Assembly (NCBI GenBank): GCA_022800815.1 | Contig: JAAWRC010000005.1 | Coordinates: forward strand, 39,281 to 103,280 | Direction: 5' to 3' | DNA length: 64,000 nucleotides | From: Lachnospiraceae bacterium | Lineage (GTDB): Bacteria; Bacillota; Clostridia; Lachnospirales; Lachnospiraceae | Part shown: one piece after another, positions 27,559-36,822 of the stretch | Layout: every line of letters begins with the position of its first letter | How positions within the stretch are numbered: position 1 is the stretch's first letter | Program-made: the position numbers and the translations under genes | Notes under the pieces: generated by a model | Database searches by the model: none | What the model saw: only the letters and a program-made list of their open reading frames with translations | What the model was told of the DNA's origin: nothing

Positions 27559-29241
27559 TCACTCATAATCGGCAATCCGCTTCGCCCCATAGGCAAGCGC
27601 CAGCTTATAAAGCAGGAAAGCGGCCGCCGCAAGCGCCAGACAAACGATCCCGGCATAGACCGGAAGCGGAAGGGCAAGCAGATCATAGAGGAGGAACACC
27701 AAAATACCCAGACCAGCTCCCACGGCCAGATCCAAAAGCATGCCAAGTATCACCGTGAAATTCTGCTTGACCGCCTGCTGCTCACTCTCCCAGCTAAGCT
27801 TCGGATGGAACAGATCCACGAAAAGCTGGATGGCGCATTGGATCACATTGGCACAGACACTTCCCACCAATGCAAAGGGCAAGGTCCAGACCGGAAGGCC
27901 GAACAGAATCACACTCGCCACAAGAAAGATCATGCAGTAGAGGGTCGTACCCGCCACTCCAAAACTCACGGCGGTCAAAAGCTTCGCCCGAAGCTGAACC
28001 TTCATGGGCACGGGAATAACCTTCATAAAGTAAAGATTTTTTCCCTCCCTGGAAATGGCCGTCCCGGCCACATAGTTAAACATTCCGGCGCCAAGGGAAA
28101 TGCAGAGCACCACGAACAGCGTCAGCGCCGTCCCTCCTGTTCCCTCCATGGAGACCAGCTTCAAAAGCTCCCCGATGCTCACGTCCCGGTTCTGAAAGAT
28201 CTGGATGGCAACCGGGATCAAAATAAACAGCGGCCACAAAAACACCAGCATCACACAGTTCATAAAATAAATGGGACTGCGCACCAGCAGACGGACCTCT
28301 TTCCGGAAACAGGCGCCCCCGGCACTCTTCCTGCGGCTTAACCGCCTGCTCTCCTCGGCGGTGATCCGTTTCCTTCCGGCCTTCGTCTCCCGCATGCCCA
28401 TGGCACCCGCAAAATAAAGGCGCTCGGCGATCAAAATGAAAACCACCACGAAAACAGCCGTAATTGCCAGAAACAAGAGCAGGGACAAAAGATTTCCCTC
28501 CGCCACCGCCTCCTCCAAAAACCGAAGAGCAGGGAAAATGCCGTTCATAAGGCCCATCAGGGAATTGCCGCCTTTCAGAAGAAGCCCCTGGAGCGCACCG
28601 CCCTCCAGATTAAGATTCCCCAGGCTGCTGAGGGCAAAAGCCAGGCACAGGGACAGGATCACACTGACGACCGTGATAAAATCCTTGTTCTTCGCCCGCT
28701 TGAACACCCGCATGATTACCATGGAAAGAATCCCGCAGTACACAAGAGGGATCACCGGCAGCAAAAACAGGGCCGCAACCGCCAGGATCCAAAAGCCAAT
28801 CCCCGCCCCGGCCGCCACTCCGTAGCCTGCCAAAAGCGGAAGCAGGAAATAGAAGGAGGTCAGGTAGGTGAAGATCAGGGAGATCGTAAACTTGGCCCCC
28901 ACGATCTGCCAGGGCCTCACCGGCAGATACATGAGCCGCTCAATATCCCCGGTCAGATAAAAGACAGAGATCAGCATGGGAAATCCCAGGATCAGGCTCA
29001 AGACAGAGCTTGCGAAAAACGCCATGGAGAGGACGAGCCCTTCCTGCCCGATCACCGCCATGGTTCGGTAGGCATCTCCGCCCAGGCGGAACAAAACGCC
29101 AAGAAGCGGAAGCAGGCAGACAAACAGAAAGAGCATTAACAGCGTGTTGCCCATCCGGAATTTCTTCTTTTTGTTGGAACCTCCAAATCCGCCCAGGCCG
29201 GATTTGAAAAGCTTCCTTGTCAGTAAGAGGTATTTACGCAT
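27559..29241 (-). CDS. ABC-2 type transporter permease
   Basis: 560 residues with about twelve predicted helices in two halves joined by a basic cytoplasmic loop (KAGRKRITAEESRRLSRRKS). The N-terminus has a Gly-rich basic segment (SGLGGFGGSNKKKKFRMGN). It overlaps the ATPase gene by eight bases and is clearly its partner. From the size and pairing it resembles two-fold permeases of clostridial exporters of unknown substrate. No specificity motif is visible. Confidence 0.85.
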   Translation of the reverse strand: MRKYLLLTRKLFKSGLGGFGGSNKKKKFRMGNTLLMLFLFVCLLPLLGVLFRLGGDAYRTMAVIGQEGLVLSMAFFASSVLSLILGFPMLISVFYLTGDIERLMYLPVRPWQIVGAKFTISLIFTYLTSFYFLLPLLAGYGVAAGAGIGFWILAVAALFLLPVIPLVYCGILSMVIMRVFKRAKNKDFITVVSVILSLCLAFALSSLGNLNLEGGALQGLLLKGGNSLMGLMNGIFPALRFLEEAVAEGNLLSLLLFLAITAVFVVVFILIAERLYFAGAMGMRETKAGRKRITAEESRRLSRRKSAGGACFRKEVRLLVRSPIYFMNCVMLVFLWPLFILIPVAIQIFQNRDVSIGELLKLVSMEGTGGTALTLFVVLCISLGAGMFNYVAGTAISREGKNLYFMKVIPVPMKVQLRAKLLTAVSFGVAGTTLYCMIFLVASVILFGLPVWTLPFALVGSVCANVIQCAIQLFVDLFHPKLSWESEQQAVKQNFTVILGMLLDLAVGAGLGILVFLLYDLLALPLPVYAGIVCLALAAAAFLLYKLALAYGAKRIADYE

Positions 29242-29959
29242 GTTCCGTCACCGCCAGGAAGATCTCCTCCAGACTTGTTCCTTCCGGATAATCCTCTCTC
29301 AACCGCTCAAGCGTACCCTGGTATACGATATGTCCACGGTTGATAATGACCACCTTGTCACAAAGCTTCTCCGCCACCTCCAGCACATGGGTGGAAAAGA
29401 GGACGGTCCTTCCGCTGGCCGCATGTTCCTTCATCATCTCTTTTAACTCAAAGGCAGCCCTGGGATCAAGCCCGGTAAGGGGCTCGTCGAGGATCCAGAG
29501 GGAGGGATCGTGGAGCAGCGCCCCCATGACCATGATCTTCTGGCGCATGCCGTGGGAATAACTTAGAATCCGGTCTCCCAGCGCATCCGTCATCTCGAAC
29601 CGCTCCGCCATGGAACGGATCTTCTCCGCACGGCCCTCCCCCGGCACGTCGTAGATGTCCGCCATGAAATTCAGATACTCCAGACCCTTAAGTCTAAGGA
29701 AACTGTCAGGATTGTCGGAGACAAAGCCGATCTTCTTCTTGGCCTCAATGGCGTTTCTCCGGATATCCTCCCCGTCCAAGAGGATCTTCCCCTCCGATGC
29801 CTCCAAAATCCCCATAATCATCTTGATGGTCGTGGTCTTTCCCGCACCGTTGGGCCCGATAAAACCGGTAATCTTCCCGTCCTCCACGAAAAAGCTGCAG
29901 TCGTCCACGGCCTTGTGAGTGCCGCTGTAAACCTTTGAAACATGTTCAAGCTGAATCAT
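29234..29959 (-). CDS. ABC transporter ATP-binding protein
   Basis: 241 residues from the ATG at 29959, which follows GAGGTG; the frame is open 35 codons upstream without a ribosome site. Walker A GPNGAGKTT, Q loop near IGFVSDNPDSF, signature LSYSHGMRQK (a departure from LSGGQ, common in this exporter group), Walker B LWILDEPLTGLDP and the H loop FSTHVLEVAE are present. Together with the permease it forms an exporter. Its position behind an SPFH gene on the same strand suggests a membrane-stress operon. Confidence 0.93.
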   Translation of the reverse strand: MIQLEHVSKVYSGTHKAVDDCSFFVEDGKITGFIGPNGAGKTTTIKMIMGILEASEGKILLDGEDIRRNAIEAKKKIGFVSDNPDSFLRLKGLEYLNFMADIYDVPGEGRAEKIRSMAERFEMTDALGDRILSYSHGMRQKIMVMGALLHDPSLWILDEPLTGLDPRAAFELKEMMKEHAASGRTVLFSTHVLEVAEKLCDKVVIINRGHIVYQGTLERLREDYPEGTSLEEIFLAVTEHA

Positions 29960-30026
29960 TCTCTTCACCTCGCCCGCCTGCCGGCGGCTTCCTTTTCTAT
30001 GGATGCTTCTATTTCTACAGGTATTT

Positions 30027-31010
30027 CTAATAGATACTTCCGCTGTTGACAATGGGCTGCGCATCCTTGTTGCCGCAGAGCACCACCAGGAGATTGCTCA
30101 CCATGGCAGCCTTGCGCTCCTCGTCAAGATCAACCACGTCATTGTCCGCAAGCTTGTCGAGGGCCATCTCCACCATGCCGACGGCACCCTCCACGATCTT
30201 CTGTCTGGCGGCGATGATGGCCACCGCCTGCTGCCTCTGAAGCATAGCCGAAGCGATCTCCGGCGCATAGGAGAGGTGGGTGATCTGCACGTCGCTGACC
30301 AGAAGCCCGGCCTCATCGACCCGCTCCTGAAGCTCACTCTTCATCCGCTCCGCCACCTCTCTGGTGCTGCCTCTGAGAGTCTTCTCGTCGGCATCCGTCT
30401 CATTGCCGCCGTCATCGCCCACGTCATAAGCGTAAAGCCTCGCCACGTTCCGGATAACCGCATCGCACTGGATCGAGAGGAAGGTCTTGTAATTGTTGAC
30501 CGCAAACACGGCCTTCGTCGGATCCACCACCCGCCAGATAACCACGGCCCCCACGATCACGGGGTTACCAAGCTGATCGTTGACCTTCTGCTTGTCATTG
30601 TTGAGGGTCATGGCCTTCAAGGAGACCTTCTTGCTCATGGAACTGCCAAACTGGATATTTCCCCCAGAAAGGGAGGCCGGCGTGCTCTTCGCCGTGGGGT
30701 TCACCGCCATACAGAAGGGATTCACCAGATAAAAGCCCTCCTTGCGGATGGTCCCGTAATAGCTTCCGAATAGAACCAGCACCAGCGCCTCCTTGGGGGC
30801 CACCACCCGGAGGCCGCCGAGAAAGACCACGCTCAAAAGCACGAACACAATGCCGATTGCCAGCAAGATGCCAAATACCGCTCCCCTAAGGAGCAGGGCG
30901 CTACAAATGATAAGCGCAAGCCCCCCTCCGAAAAAGAGCAGCGAAAGCAAAAGTCCGAGTCCTCCGCTTGCCGGATGTATCTCCCTCTCTTCTGAATAAT
31001 CCACCTTCAT
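30027..31010 (-). CDS. SPFH/Band 7 domain membrane protein
   Basis: 327 residues. Two N-terminal helices (about 16-64) are followed by the SPFH core ([20 protein letters not shown] ... [18 protein letters not shown]) and a helical C-terminal region with a Gln/Ala-rich stretch ([19 protein letters not shown]). Such proteins form ring oligomers that organise membranes or chaperone membrane complexes. It is the first gene of an operon with the ABC exporter; 67 bases separate it from the ATPase. The upstream gap (31011-31100) is AT-rich and has inverted TGATAT/ATATCA elements that may be regulatory. Confidence 0.9.
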   Translation of the reverse strand: MKVDYSEEREIHPASGGLGLLLSLLFFGGGLALIICSALLLRGAVFGILLAIGIVFVLLSVVFLGGLRVVAPKEALVLVLFGSYYGTIRKEGFYLVNPFCMAVNPTAKSTPASLSGGNIQFGSSMSKKVSLKAMTLNNDKQKVNDQLGNPVIVGAVVIWRVVDPTKAVFAVNNYKTFLSIQCDAVIRNVARLYAYDVGDDGGNETDADEKTLRGSTREVAERMKSELQERVDEAGLLVSDVQITHLSYAPEIASAMLQRQQAVAIIAARQKIVEGAVGMVEMALDKLADNDVVDLDEERKAAMVSNLLVVLCGNKDAQPIVNSGSIY

Positions 31011-31189
31011 CTTCTCCTCCGATCTGCACCTCCAGGAGTGCTCATCTGATATTTTTTAATATTGTTTTGATATCACTTAGATAGTACCACCGAAAGAGTC
31101 CGATGTCAATAAAAATCGGCAAAAAGATTTATTGTCATATCAGTTCGTCACGCATTTTTCCAGCGGCCTTTCCGCCGTGAAATCCCTCT

Positions 31190-31429
31190 TTAAAAGGTCG
31201 TCCGATTTTCGCTGTCAGCCTTTGTGATGCCATTGGGCCTGTGTTTTGGCCTGTGGCTTAATCCTGTTTCTTCCATGATCCGGCAGACAGTTCTTTCGCC
31301 GGGGATTTTTTCTTCCGGGTATTTCAGCATTAACGCCTGACACATCCGGCAGCGGCCATATGTATCATTGCATTCATCCTCTGCCACGACAGCCCGCATT
31401 TTTTCAGCGAGGCCTTCGTATCTCCACGG
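31190..31429 (-). pseudogene. IS3-family transposase OrfB remnant
   Basis: The frame gives YGRCRMCQALMLKYPEEKIP then TVCRIMEETGLSHRPKHRPN and GITKAD, the N-terminal HTH region of an IS3-group OrfB. The DDE catalytic core that should follow GITKAD is missing; a stop comes nine codons later. The left part reads in frame up to about 31425 (WRYEGLAEK). No inverted repeats or OrfA are left, so it is inactive. Confidence 0.75.
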
Positions 31430-31449
31430 ATCGTCCGGACCTTGCGGAC

Positions 31450-31626
31450 GAAAACCAGACAGTTAAGGTTCCTCAGATCGGAACGACCCTGACCGGAGAT
31501 TTGGACCATATGGCAAACGCAGGTGCGGACGAAATCGTCCTTACCGATGTAATCGCCTATGAAGGGTTTATTCCCGGAAAAGAGTATGTGGCAACTGGTA
31601 CCCTGATGGATAAAGAAGTGCTATAA
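31450..31626 (+). pseudogene. Fragment of a VaFE-repeat surface-anchored protein
   Basis: About 57 codons read KVPQIGTTLTGDLDHMANAG then DEIVLTDVIAYEGFIPGKEY and GTLMDKEVL, matching from memory one VaFE repeat, the isopeptide-forming domain of long clostridial surface proteins (TTLTD..., Y.nLIPGKEY...GTLMdKeTG). The rest of the protein, its signal and sortase motif are gone. It is a debris piece within the broken-gene cluster. Confidence 0.7.
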
Positions 31627-31689
31627 CAAAGTTGTAACGGGAGTGGCTAATGAGATATAATCAATAACACAAGAAAAAAGGTACTCAGT

Positions 31690-31815
31690 GTGAACGGTTA
31701 CCGTAGGATGGCAGCTTACCTGGAGCGCAGAGGCTTCGTCTATAGTTGCGCCACCATCCATCAATATATGAACCGGGAGCTGGGGCTGCGTTCCATCGTC
31801 CGCTCCCATGTTTAA
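31690..31815 (+). pseudogene. Second IS3-family transposase fragment (HTH_21 region)
   Basis: GTG AAC GGT ... to a TAA at 31813 encodes VNGYRRMAAYLERRGFVYS then ATIHQYMNRELGLRSIV, the HTH_21 segment of an IS150/IS3-type OrfB different from the one at 31190. The frame breaks at the junction with the response-regulator remnant. Confidence 0.7.
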
Positions 31816-32079
31816 TCCGGTCACCACGCTGGTCTCGTCGCCGGAGGCCGTCAGAAAAATCACCGGAATCGCCTGGCTCTCCCTGATTTCCGTACAAACC
31901 GCAAATCCATTTCCGTCCGGCAGAGAAATATCCACCAGAGCCAGGTCAAGCCGACGCTCCCCGAGAAGCTCTGCCGCCTCCTCCTTGCCCGCCGCATGGG
32001 TGATCACAACCCCCTCCGAACGAAGCAAAAGAGAGAGATGTCCCACAGAACAAACTCCCATGAGGACATCTCTCATCAA
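31797..32079 (-). pseudogene. Truncated response-regulator receiver domain
   Basis: About 95 codons read as a receiver: phosphorylation-site Asp in LALVDISLPDGNGF, then IPVIFLTASGDE and GLNMGADD. The Lys-Pro loop and output domain that should follow are replaced by the opposite-strand IS fragment. The shared 12 bp ATCGTCCGCTCC can be read as the natural sequence of both genes, so the join occurred within or beside it. Not functional as a regulator. Confidence 0.75.
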
Positions 32080-32111
32080 ATCTTTTTAAACTTTTATGAA
32101 TTGGGGCCTTC

Positions 32112-33122
32112 CTAGAACTTCCCGGCCTTCGCCGCTTCCTCGATGGAGACGGCCACGGCCACGGTCATGCCGACCATAGGGTTGTTGCCGGCACCGATTA
32201 AGCCCATCATCTCCACGTGGGCGGGCACGGAGGAGGAGCCTGCGAACTGGGCGTCGGAATGCATACGGCCCAGAGTATCGGTCATGCCGTAGGAAGCAGG
32301 GCCCGCCGCCATGTTGTCGGGATGCAGGGTACGTCCGGTGCCGCCGCCGGAAGCCACGGAGAAGTACTTCTTGCCGGCCTCATTCCGCTCCTTCTTGTAG
32401 GTTCCCGCCACGGGATGCTGGAATCTGGTGGGATTGGTGGAGTTTCCGGTGATGGAGACGTCCACGGCCTCCTTCCACATGATGGCCACGCCCTCCGGCA
32501 CGCTGTTGGCGCCATAGCAGTTGACCTTCGCCCTAAGTCCCTCGGAGTAGGACTTGCGGAAGACCTCCTTCACCTCGTTGGTGTAGGGATCGTACTCGGT
32601 CTCCACGTAGGTAAAGCCGTTGATCCTGGAAATGATCTGAGCCGCATCCTTGCCGAGACCGTTCAGAATGACACGAAGGGGTTTCTGACGAACCTTGTTG
32701 GCCTTCTCAGCGATACCGATGGCGCCCTCTGCCGCCGCAAAGGACTCGTGACCCGCCAGGAAGCAGAAGCACTCCGTCTCCTCCTCCAAAAGCATCTTGC
32801 CAAGGTTTCCATGTCCCAGGCCCACCTTGCGGGTATCGGCAACGGAGCCGGGAATGCAGAATGCCTGAAGCCCCTCGCCGATGGCAGCCGCAGCGTCGGC
32901 AGCTCTCTTGCAGCCCTTCTTGATGGCGATGGCGGCGCCTACGGTGTAAGCCCATTTTGCGTTCTCAAAGCAGATAGGCTGAATGCCCTCCACCATCTTG
33001 TACACGTCCAGACCGGCAGCCTTCGTCACCTCGCCGGCCTCCTCGATGGAACCAATTCCATACTCCTTTAAAACAGCAAGAATCTGTTTTTCTCTTCTCT
33101 CATATGATTCAAATAAAGCCAT
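32112..33122 (-). CDS. GGGtGRT protein (function unknown)
   Basis: 336 residues containing the family-naming motif SGGGTGRTLHPDN, plus GLGHGNLGKMLLEEETECFC and AGNNPMVGMTVAVAVSIEEA. From memory this is the conserved anaerobe family called GGGtGRT protein, always paired with a NifU-like scaffold, as here (59-base gap). No signal peptide or membrane helix. Conserved Cys near the middle (CFCFLAGHE) and the partner suggest Fe-S or sulfur chemistry, but no reaction is established. It is the second gene of the two-gene unit. Confidence 0.85.
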   Translation of the reverse strand: MALFESYERREKQILAVLKEYGIGSIEEAGEVTKAAGLDVYKMVEGIQPICFENAKWAYTVGAAIAIKKGCKRAADAAAAIGEGLQAFCIPGSVADTRKVGLGHGNLGKMLLEEETECFCFLAGHESFAAAEGAIGIAEKANKVRQKPLRVILNGLGKDAAQIISRINGFTYVETEYDPYTNEVKEVFRKSYSEGLRAKVNCYGANSVPEGVAIMWKEAVDVSITGNSTNPTRFQHPVAGTYKKERNEAGKKYFSVASGGGTGRTLHPDNMAAGPASYGMTDTLGRMHSDAQFAGSSSVPAHVEMMGLIGAGNNPMVGMTVAVAVSIEEAAKAGKF

Positions 33123-33181
33123 TTTATCCGATTCCTCCTAAATTCAATTTATGTATCGTCTGATTCACTGCCGGTGGCCGA

Positions 33182-33874
33182 CTATTCCTGTCTGGGATCA
33201 ATGATCTTCGCCGCATCCGCAACACGTCCGTACTGTCCCTTCGCCTTCTCCCATGCGGTGTTCGGGTCGTCGCCCTTCTTAATAAAGTCGGTCATCTTTC
33301 CAAGGCTTACGAACTGATAGCCGATGATCTGGTCGTCCTCGTCCAGGGCGATCCCGGTCACATAACCCTCTGCCATCTCCAGATAACGGGGTCCCTTCTT
33401 CAAGGTGCCGTACATGGTGCCAACCTGAGAGCGGAGACCCTTGCCAAGGTCCTCAAGGCCGGCGCCGATGGGAAGTCCGTCCTCGGAGAATGCACTCTGG
33501 CTTCTGCCATATACAATCTGGAGGAACAGTTCTCTCATGGCCGTATTGATGGCATCACATACCAAGTCCGTGTTCAGCGCCTCCAAAACGGTTCTGCCGG
33601 GCAGGATCTCGGAAGCCATGGCTGCGGAATGAGTCATGCCGGAACATCCGATGGTCTCCACCAGAGCCTCCTGAATGATTCCCTCCTTGACGTTCAGGGT
33701 CAGCTTGCAGGCACCCTGCTGAGGAGCACACCAGCCAATACCGTGGGTCAGGCCGGAAATGTCGGCGACTTCTTTCGCCTGCACCCATTTGGCTTCCTCA
33801 GGGATCGGAGCAGCGCCGTGAGCCACGCCCTGGGCTACTGTACACATTTTCTCTACTTCATGTGAATAAATCAT
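33182..33874 (-). CDS. NifU/IscU-like iron-sulfur scaffold, paired with GGGtGRT protein
   Basis: 230 residues, ATG preceded by AAAGGAG. Cys in GIGWCAPQQGACKL, ETIGCSGMTH and NTDLVCDAINTAM occupy the places of the three cluster ligands of IscU/NifU N-domains, embedded in a fold about 70 residues longer than IscU. The long C-terminal part (MAEGYVTGIALDEDDQIIGY) is specific to this branch. It probably builds or holds an Fe-S cluster for the GGGtGRT protein. No sufS or iscS is nearby. Confidence 0.85.
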   Translation of the reverse strand: MIYSHEVEKMCTVAQGVAHGAAPIPEEAKWVQAKEVADISGLTHGIGWCAPQQGACKLTLNVKEGIIQEALVETIGCSGMTHSAAMASEILPGRTVLEALNTDLVCDAINTAMRELFLQIVYGRSQSAFSEDGLPIGAGLEDLGKGLRSQVGTMYGTLKKGPRYLEMAEGYVTGIALDEDDQIIGYQFVSLGKMTDFIKKGDDPNTAWEKAKGQYGRVADAAKIIDPRQE

Positions 33875-34036
33875 GTTAAGACTCCTTTCAGAATATAAAT
33901 ATTCATGTACATACTCTGTCTTATTTTCTCACAAAATGGCGGGTTCGTCCAGATGTTTTTTTCTAAAATTTTCATGGATCGAGTTTCTTAATTTTGCATA
34001 AAATAATAACTTTCTCTTCCCCATTTTTGTGAAATA

Positions 34037-34045
34037 TGTTAAAAT
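34037..34045 (+). promoter_or_regulatory. Extended -10 promoter of the PfkB kinase gene
   Basis: TGT-TAAAAT, an extended -10 element, 39 bases before the ATG at 34084. The whole gap 33875-34083 is AT-rich and carries the divergent start of the NifU-like gene, with no further gene. Confidence 0.4.
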
Positions 34046-34083
34046 AAAAACAAAGAGTTTTCGGACAAGCTTTGGAGGTAGGT

Positions 34084-35022
34084 ATGATTATTACAGTCAC
34101 GATGAATCCGGCCATAGACAAGACTCTGGATGTGGAAAATTTCACGGGTGGTGCCGTTCACCGGGTCACCAATGTCATCCAGGATGCCGGAGGAAAAGGT
34201 ATCAACGTTTCCAAAACCGTCCAGGCCCTGGGCGGTGAAACCATTGCCACCGGCTTTCTGGGGGGAAGCGCCGGAAAGATGATTGAACATGCCCTGGACG
34301 AGCTGGCGATCCGGCACCAGTTCGTGGATATCGAGGGGGAGACCCGCACCAATGTGAAGGTGGTCGACGTGACAAGAGCCGGTTTTGTCACGGAATTTAA
34401 TGAGCTGGGACCCACCGTCACCTCAAAGGACATTCAAAAACTGACCAGAACCCTGGAATCCTACGCCGGCCCTTCTTCTATTTTTGTGTTTTCCGGCAGC
34501 GTGCCCGCAACCATGGACAAAGAGATTTACGGCTATTTTACCAGAAAACTAAAAAAGCGCCAGGCCACCGTCTTTGTAGACGCCTCCGGCGAGCTCTTTG
34601 CCGAGGCCGTCAAGGCCAAGCCCTATCTGATGAAGCCCAACGCCCATGAGATTGCGGATTACTTCGGTCTGGGGGACGAGGCCAGCGAAGCGACGCTCGC
34701 CGACCTGGGACTGGAGCTTTTACACCGCGGCATCCACACCATCGCCATTTCCCGCGGCCAGAAGGGGGCACTTTTCGTCACCCACGATGCCAAATGTTGG
34801 AAAGCAAACGGGATCCAGGTTCAGGCCCACTCCACCGTGGGCGCCGGAGACGCCATGGTAGCCGCCCTCGCCCACGGCCTGGACAGCGACATTCCCTTCG
34901 TGGACTGCGCAAGGCTCTCCATCGCCGCCTCGGCCGGCGCCTGCACCACCCTCGGCACCAAGCCTCCGGTGGGAGCGCTGGTAGAAGAACTGGTGAAGGA
35001 GGTATCCATTGTCGCCATCTGA
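34084..35022 (+). CDS. PfkB-family kinase, 1-phosphofructokinase/tagatose-6-phosphate kinase type
   Basis: 312 residues. GGAGG sits five bases before the ATG at 34084; a TTG at 34072 lies inside that ribosome site and is rejected. IITVTMNPAIDKTL and DAGGKGINVSKTV are the substrate-binding signatures of the FruK/LacC branch; STVGAGDAMVAAL holds the catalytic Asp and anion hole. It phosphorylates a sugar phosphate such as fructose-1-phosphate. There is no PTS gene beside it, so the exact substrate is open. Confidence 0.88.
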   Translation: MIITVTMNPAIDKTLDVENFTGGAVHRVTNVIQDAGGKGINVSKTVQALGGETIATGFLGGSAGKMIEHALDELAIRHQFVDIEGETRTNVKVVDVTRAGFVTEFNELGPTVTSKDIQKLTRTLESYAGPSSIFVFSGSVPATMDKEIYGYFTRKLKKRQATVFVDASGELFAEAVKAKPYLMKPNAHEIADYFGLGDEASEATLADLGLELLHRGIHTIAISRGQKGALFVTHDAKCWKANGIQVQAHSTVGAGDAMVAALAHGLDSDIPFVDCARLSIAASAGACTTLGTKPPVGALVEELVKEVSIVAI

Positions 35023-35114
35023 CATGCGAATATTCCGCAAATTTGTCCTGGAAGTAATAAGGATATTTACAAGGATTGCAAGGATAGCACAATGTGCTCC
35101 CCTTGCGGAAAAGG

Positions 35115-35540
35115 TCACAATACAAGCTCCGAAAAATCAATTGACAGATCATCGTAAATATTAACCTTAATCTTGTCCTGGAAAGAATATGCTGTGGTTT
35201 CAAATTGAGTTTCTTCCAGATGGTATACATAAATAGATTTTTTATCGGGATTGACAATCCAATATTCTCTTACCGCAGCGTCTGCATACAGGTTTAACTT
35301 TCGGATATAATCATGACTGGAATTGCTGGGAGAAACAATTTCCACAATCCAGTCTGGTGCCCCGGTACAGCCCCGGTCTGTCAACTTATTGGGGTCACAG
35401 ATCACGCTGATGTCCGGCTCCACCACGGTCTTGTCGTCGTCTTCAAACGGCTTGACAGCGAAGGGGGCCGGGTAGACTTTGCAAGAACCTTTTTTAGAAT
35501 CAATATAGTTTGCAATGGTTTTTGGATTGTCACGCTCCAT
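35115..35540 (-). pseudogene. Uma2-family nuclease-like protein, N-terminally truncated
   Basis: 141 codons from the ATG at 35540. TVVEPDISVICDPNKL and APDWIVEIVSPSNSSHDYIR carry the PD-(D/E)xK-like active-site strand of Uma2 (DUF820) proteins, and YWIVNPDKKSIYVYHL is the usual tail. The family normally has about 50 more N-terminal residues with a conserved acidic helix; here the frame upstream reads unrelated sequence back to a TGA near 35609. A 5' deletion or fusion is the simplest reading, so activity is doubtful. Confidence 0.6.
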
Positions 35541-35634
35541 CGTTTCGGTGATTGCACGACCGATAGAACCGTTGACGATTTCTATTGTGCTTTGGTAGCT
35601 GAAATAGTATCAAAGTGGTGTCAAGTATAAAATC

Positions 35635-35670
35635 AGGGCTGTTCCTCACAAAAGAGAAACAGCCCTTTTT
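35635..35670 (-). terminator. Terminator hairpin downstream of tRNA-Gly
   Basis: AGGGCTGTTCCTC / GAGAAACAGCCCT with one mismatch and loop ACAAAA. A TTTTT run follows on the plus strand and TGATTTT on the minus strand. It lies 22 bases beyond the tRNA 3' end. Confidence 0.6.
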
Positions 35671-35691
35671 CCTTGATTAACCAAAGTTTCG

Positions 35692-35762
35692 AGCGGATAA
35701 CGGGAATCGAACCCGCCTATCCAGCTTGGGAAGCTGGTGTTCTACCAATGAACTATATCCGC
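35692..35762 (-). tRNA. tRNA-Gly (anticodon CCC)
   Basis: 71 bases. Acceptor GCGGATA / TATCCGC, D arm GTTC...GAAC, anticodon stem CCAGC / GCTGG with loop TTCCCAA, T arm GCGGG-TTCGATT-CCCGT. CCA is not encoded; the discriminator is U. A single isolated tRNA gene. Confidence 0.96.
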
Positions 35763-35894
35763 ATGTGAACATTATAACCGCTATACCCTGAATAGTCAAG
35801 AAGGTTTTTTGCAATATTTCTCTCTTAATTTTCTGATATTTATATCTTGCCATATAGTTTTAAATACTATATAATAGCAAACAGAGGTGAATGT

Positions 35895-36512
35895 ATGAAA
35901 ACCAACGAAGAACTAGTGCAGGATCTACTGGAACGGCTGAAAAAATTGAATTATATCCACAGCCGGGATATTCCAAATATTGAATTATACATGGACCAGG
36001 TGACTACCTTTATGGAGCAGCATCTTTCCCATGGCAAAAGGCGGGACGAGGACAAGATTCTCACCAAAACCATGATTAACAATTACGCAAAGAATAACCT
36101 GCTTCCGCCACCGGTAAAAAAGAAATATTCCAGGGATCATCTGATCCTGTTAGCTTTTATTTACTATTTTAAGGGATTTCTGTCCATCGGGGACATTCAG
36201 GTACTTCTCGCCCCCCTGTCGGAAAAATACTTTACCGAGGACCATCACGAGCTGGACCGCATCTACAACGAGATTGTAAAAATGGAAAAGCTCCAGCTTG
36301 TGGACCTGTTCAAGGAGATTCCGGCTCGTGCGGCCCTCGCCGGTAAATCTTTTAAGAATGTCCCCGACGAGGAGCGGGACTATCTGCAGCTTTTTTCTTT
36401 CATCTGCATGCTCAGTTTTGACGTCTATGTAAAAAAACAGATGATCGAGCAGATCATTGACGAGATGCGGGAGGACGGAAAATCCGAGGCTCCGGAAAAG
36501 GCGAAACCTTAA
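35895..36512 (+). CDS. DUF1836 domain-containing protein
   Basis: 205 residues from the ATG at 35895, with GAGGTG upstream. MNNYAKNNLLPPPVKKKYSRDHLI-like text (here INNYAKNNLLPPP then KKYSRDHLILLAFIYYFKG) is the DUF1836 signature, resembling a MerR-like winged helix (partner selection by growth in LPPP...Y). Acidic C-terminus. Probably a transcription regulator by fold, but no target is known. It converges with the YerC gene with a 7-base gap. Confidence 0.85.
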   Translation: MKTNEELVQDLLERLKKLNYIHSRDIPNIELYMDQVTTFMEQHLSHGKRRDEDKILTKTMINNYAKNNLLPPPVKKKYSRDHLILLAFIYYFKGFLSIGDIQVLLAPLSEKYFTEDHHELDRIYNEIVKMEKLQLVDLFKEIPARAALAGKSFKNVPDEERDYLQLFSFICMLSFDVYVKKQMIEQIIDEMREDGKSEAPEKAKP

Positions 36513-36519
36513 AGAGGTT

Positions 36520-36822
36520 TCAGGATTCCGTCTCCTGTTCGTCCAGTCTGGCAAACACCATGTCGTACCCGTCGTTTCCGTAATTCAGGGAGCGATTCAC
36601 CCGGCTGATGGTGGCCGTGGAGGCCCCGGTCTTCTCCGCAATCTCCAGATAAGTCCGTCCGGAACGCAACATTTTCGCCACCTCGTACCGCTGGGACAGG
36701 GACAACAGCTCGTTCACGGTACAGACGTCCTCAAAAAACGTATAACACTCATTGATATCTTTTAAGGTAAGGACTGCCTGGAACAGGTGGTCGACCGCCT
36801 CGGTTTTTAATTTCTTATTCAT
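36520..36822 (-). CDS. YerC/YecD-type TrpR-related protein
   Basis: 100 residues. INECYTFFEDVCTVNELLSL then SQRYEVAKMLRSGRTYLEIA and EKTGASTATISRVNRSL form the TrpR-like helix-turn-helix of the YerC/YecD family. No tryptophan genes are linked, and family members are not known to bind tryptophan. A small DNA-binding regulator. The 126 bases upstream are AT-rich with TTAAA/TTTAA elements and no other gene. Confidence 0.9.
   Translation of the reverse strand: MNKKLKTEAVDHLFQAVLTLKDINECYTFFEDVCTVNELLSLSQRYEVAKMLRSGRTYLEIAEKTGASTATISRVNRSLNYGNDGYDMVFARLDEQETES

Noticed and set aside
27486..27746. Extended 158-residue version of the RHH protein
   Set aside because: The added part is antisense-frame text of the ABC permease; the GGAG-preceded ATG at 27485 is the natural start.
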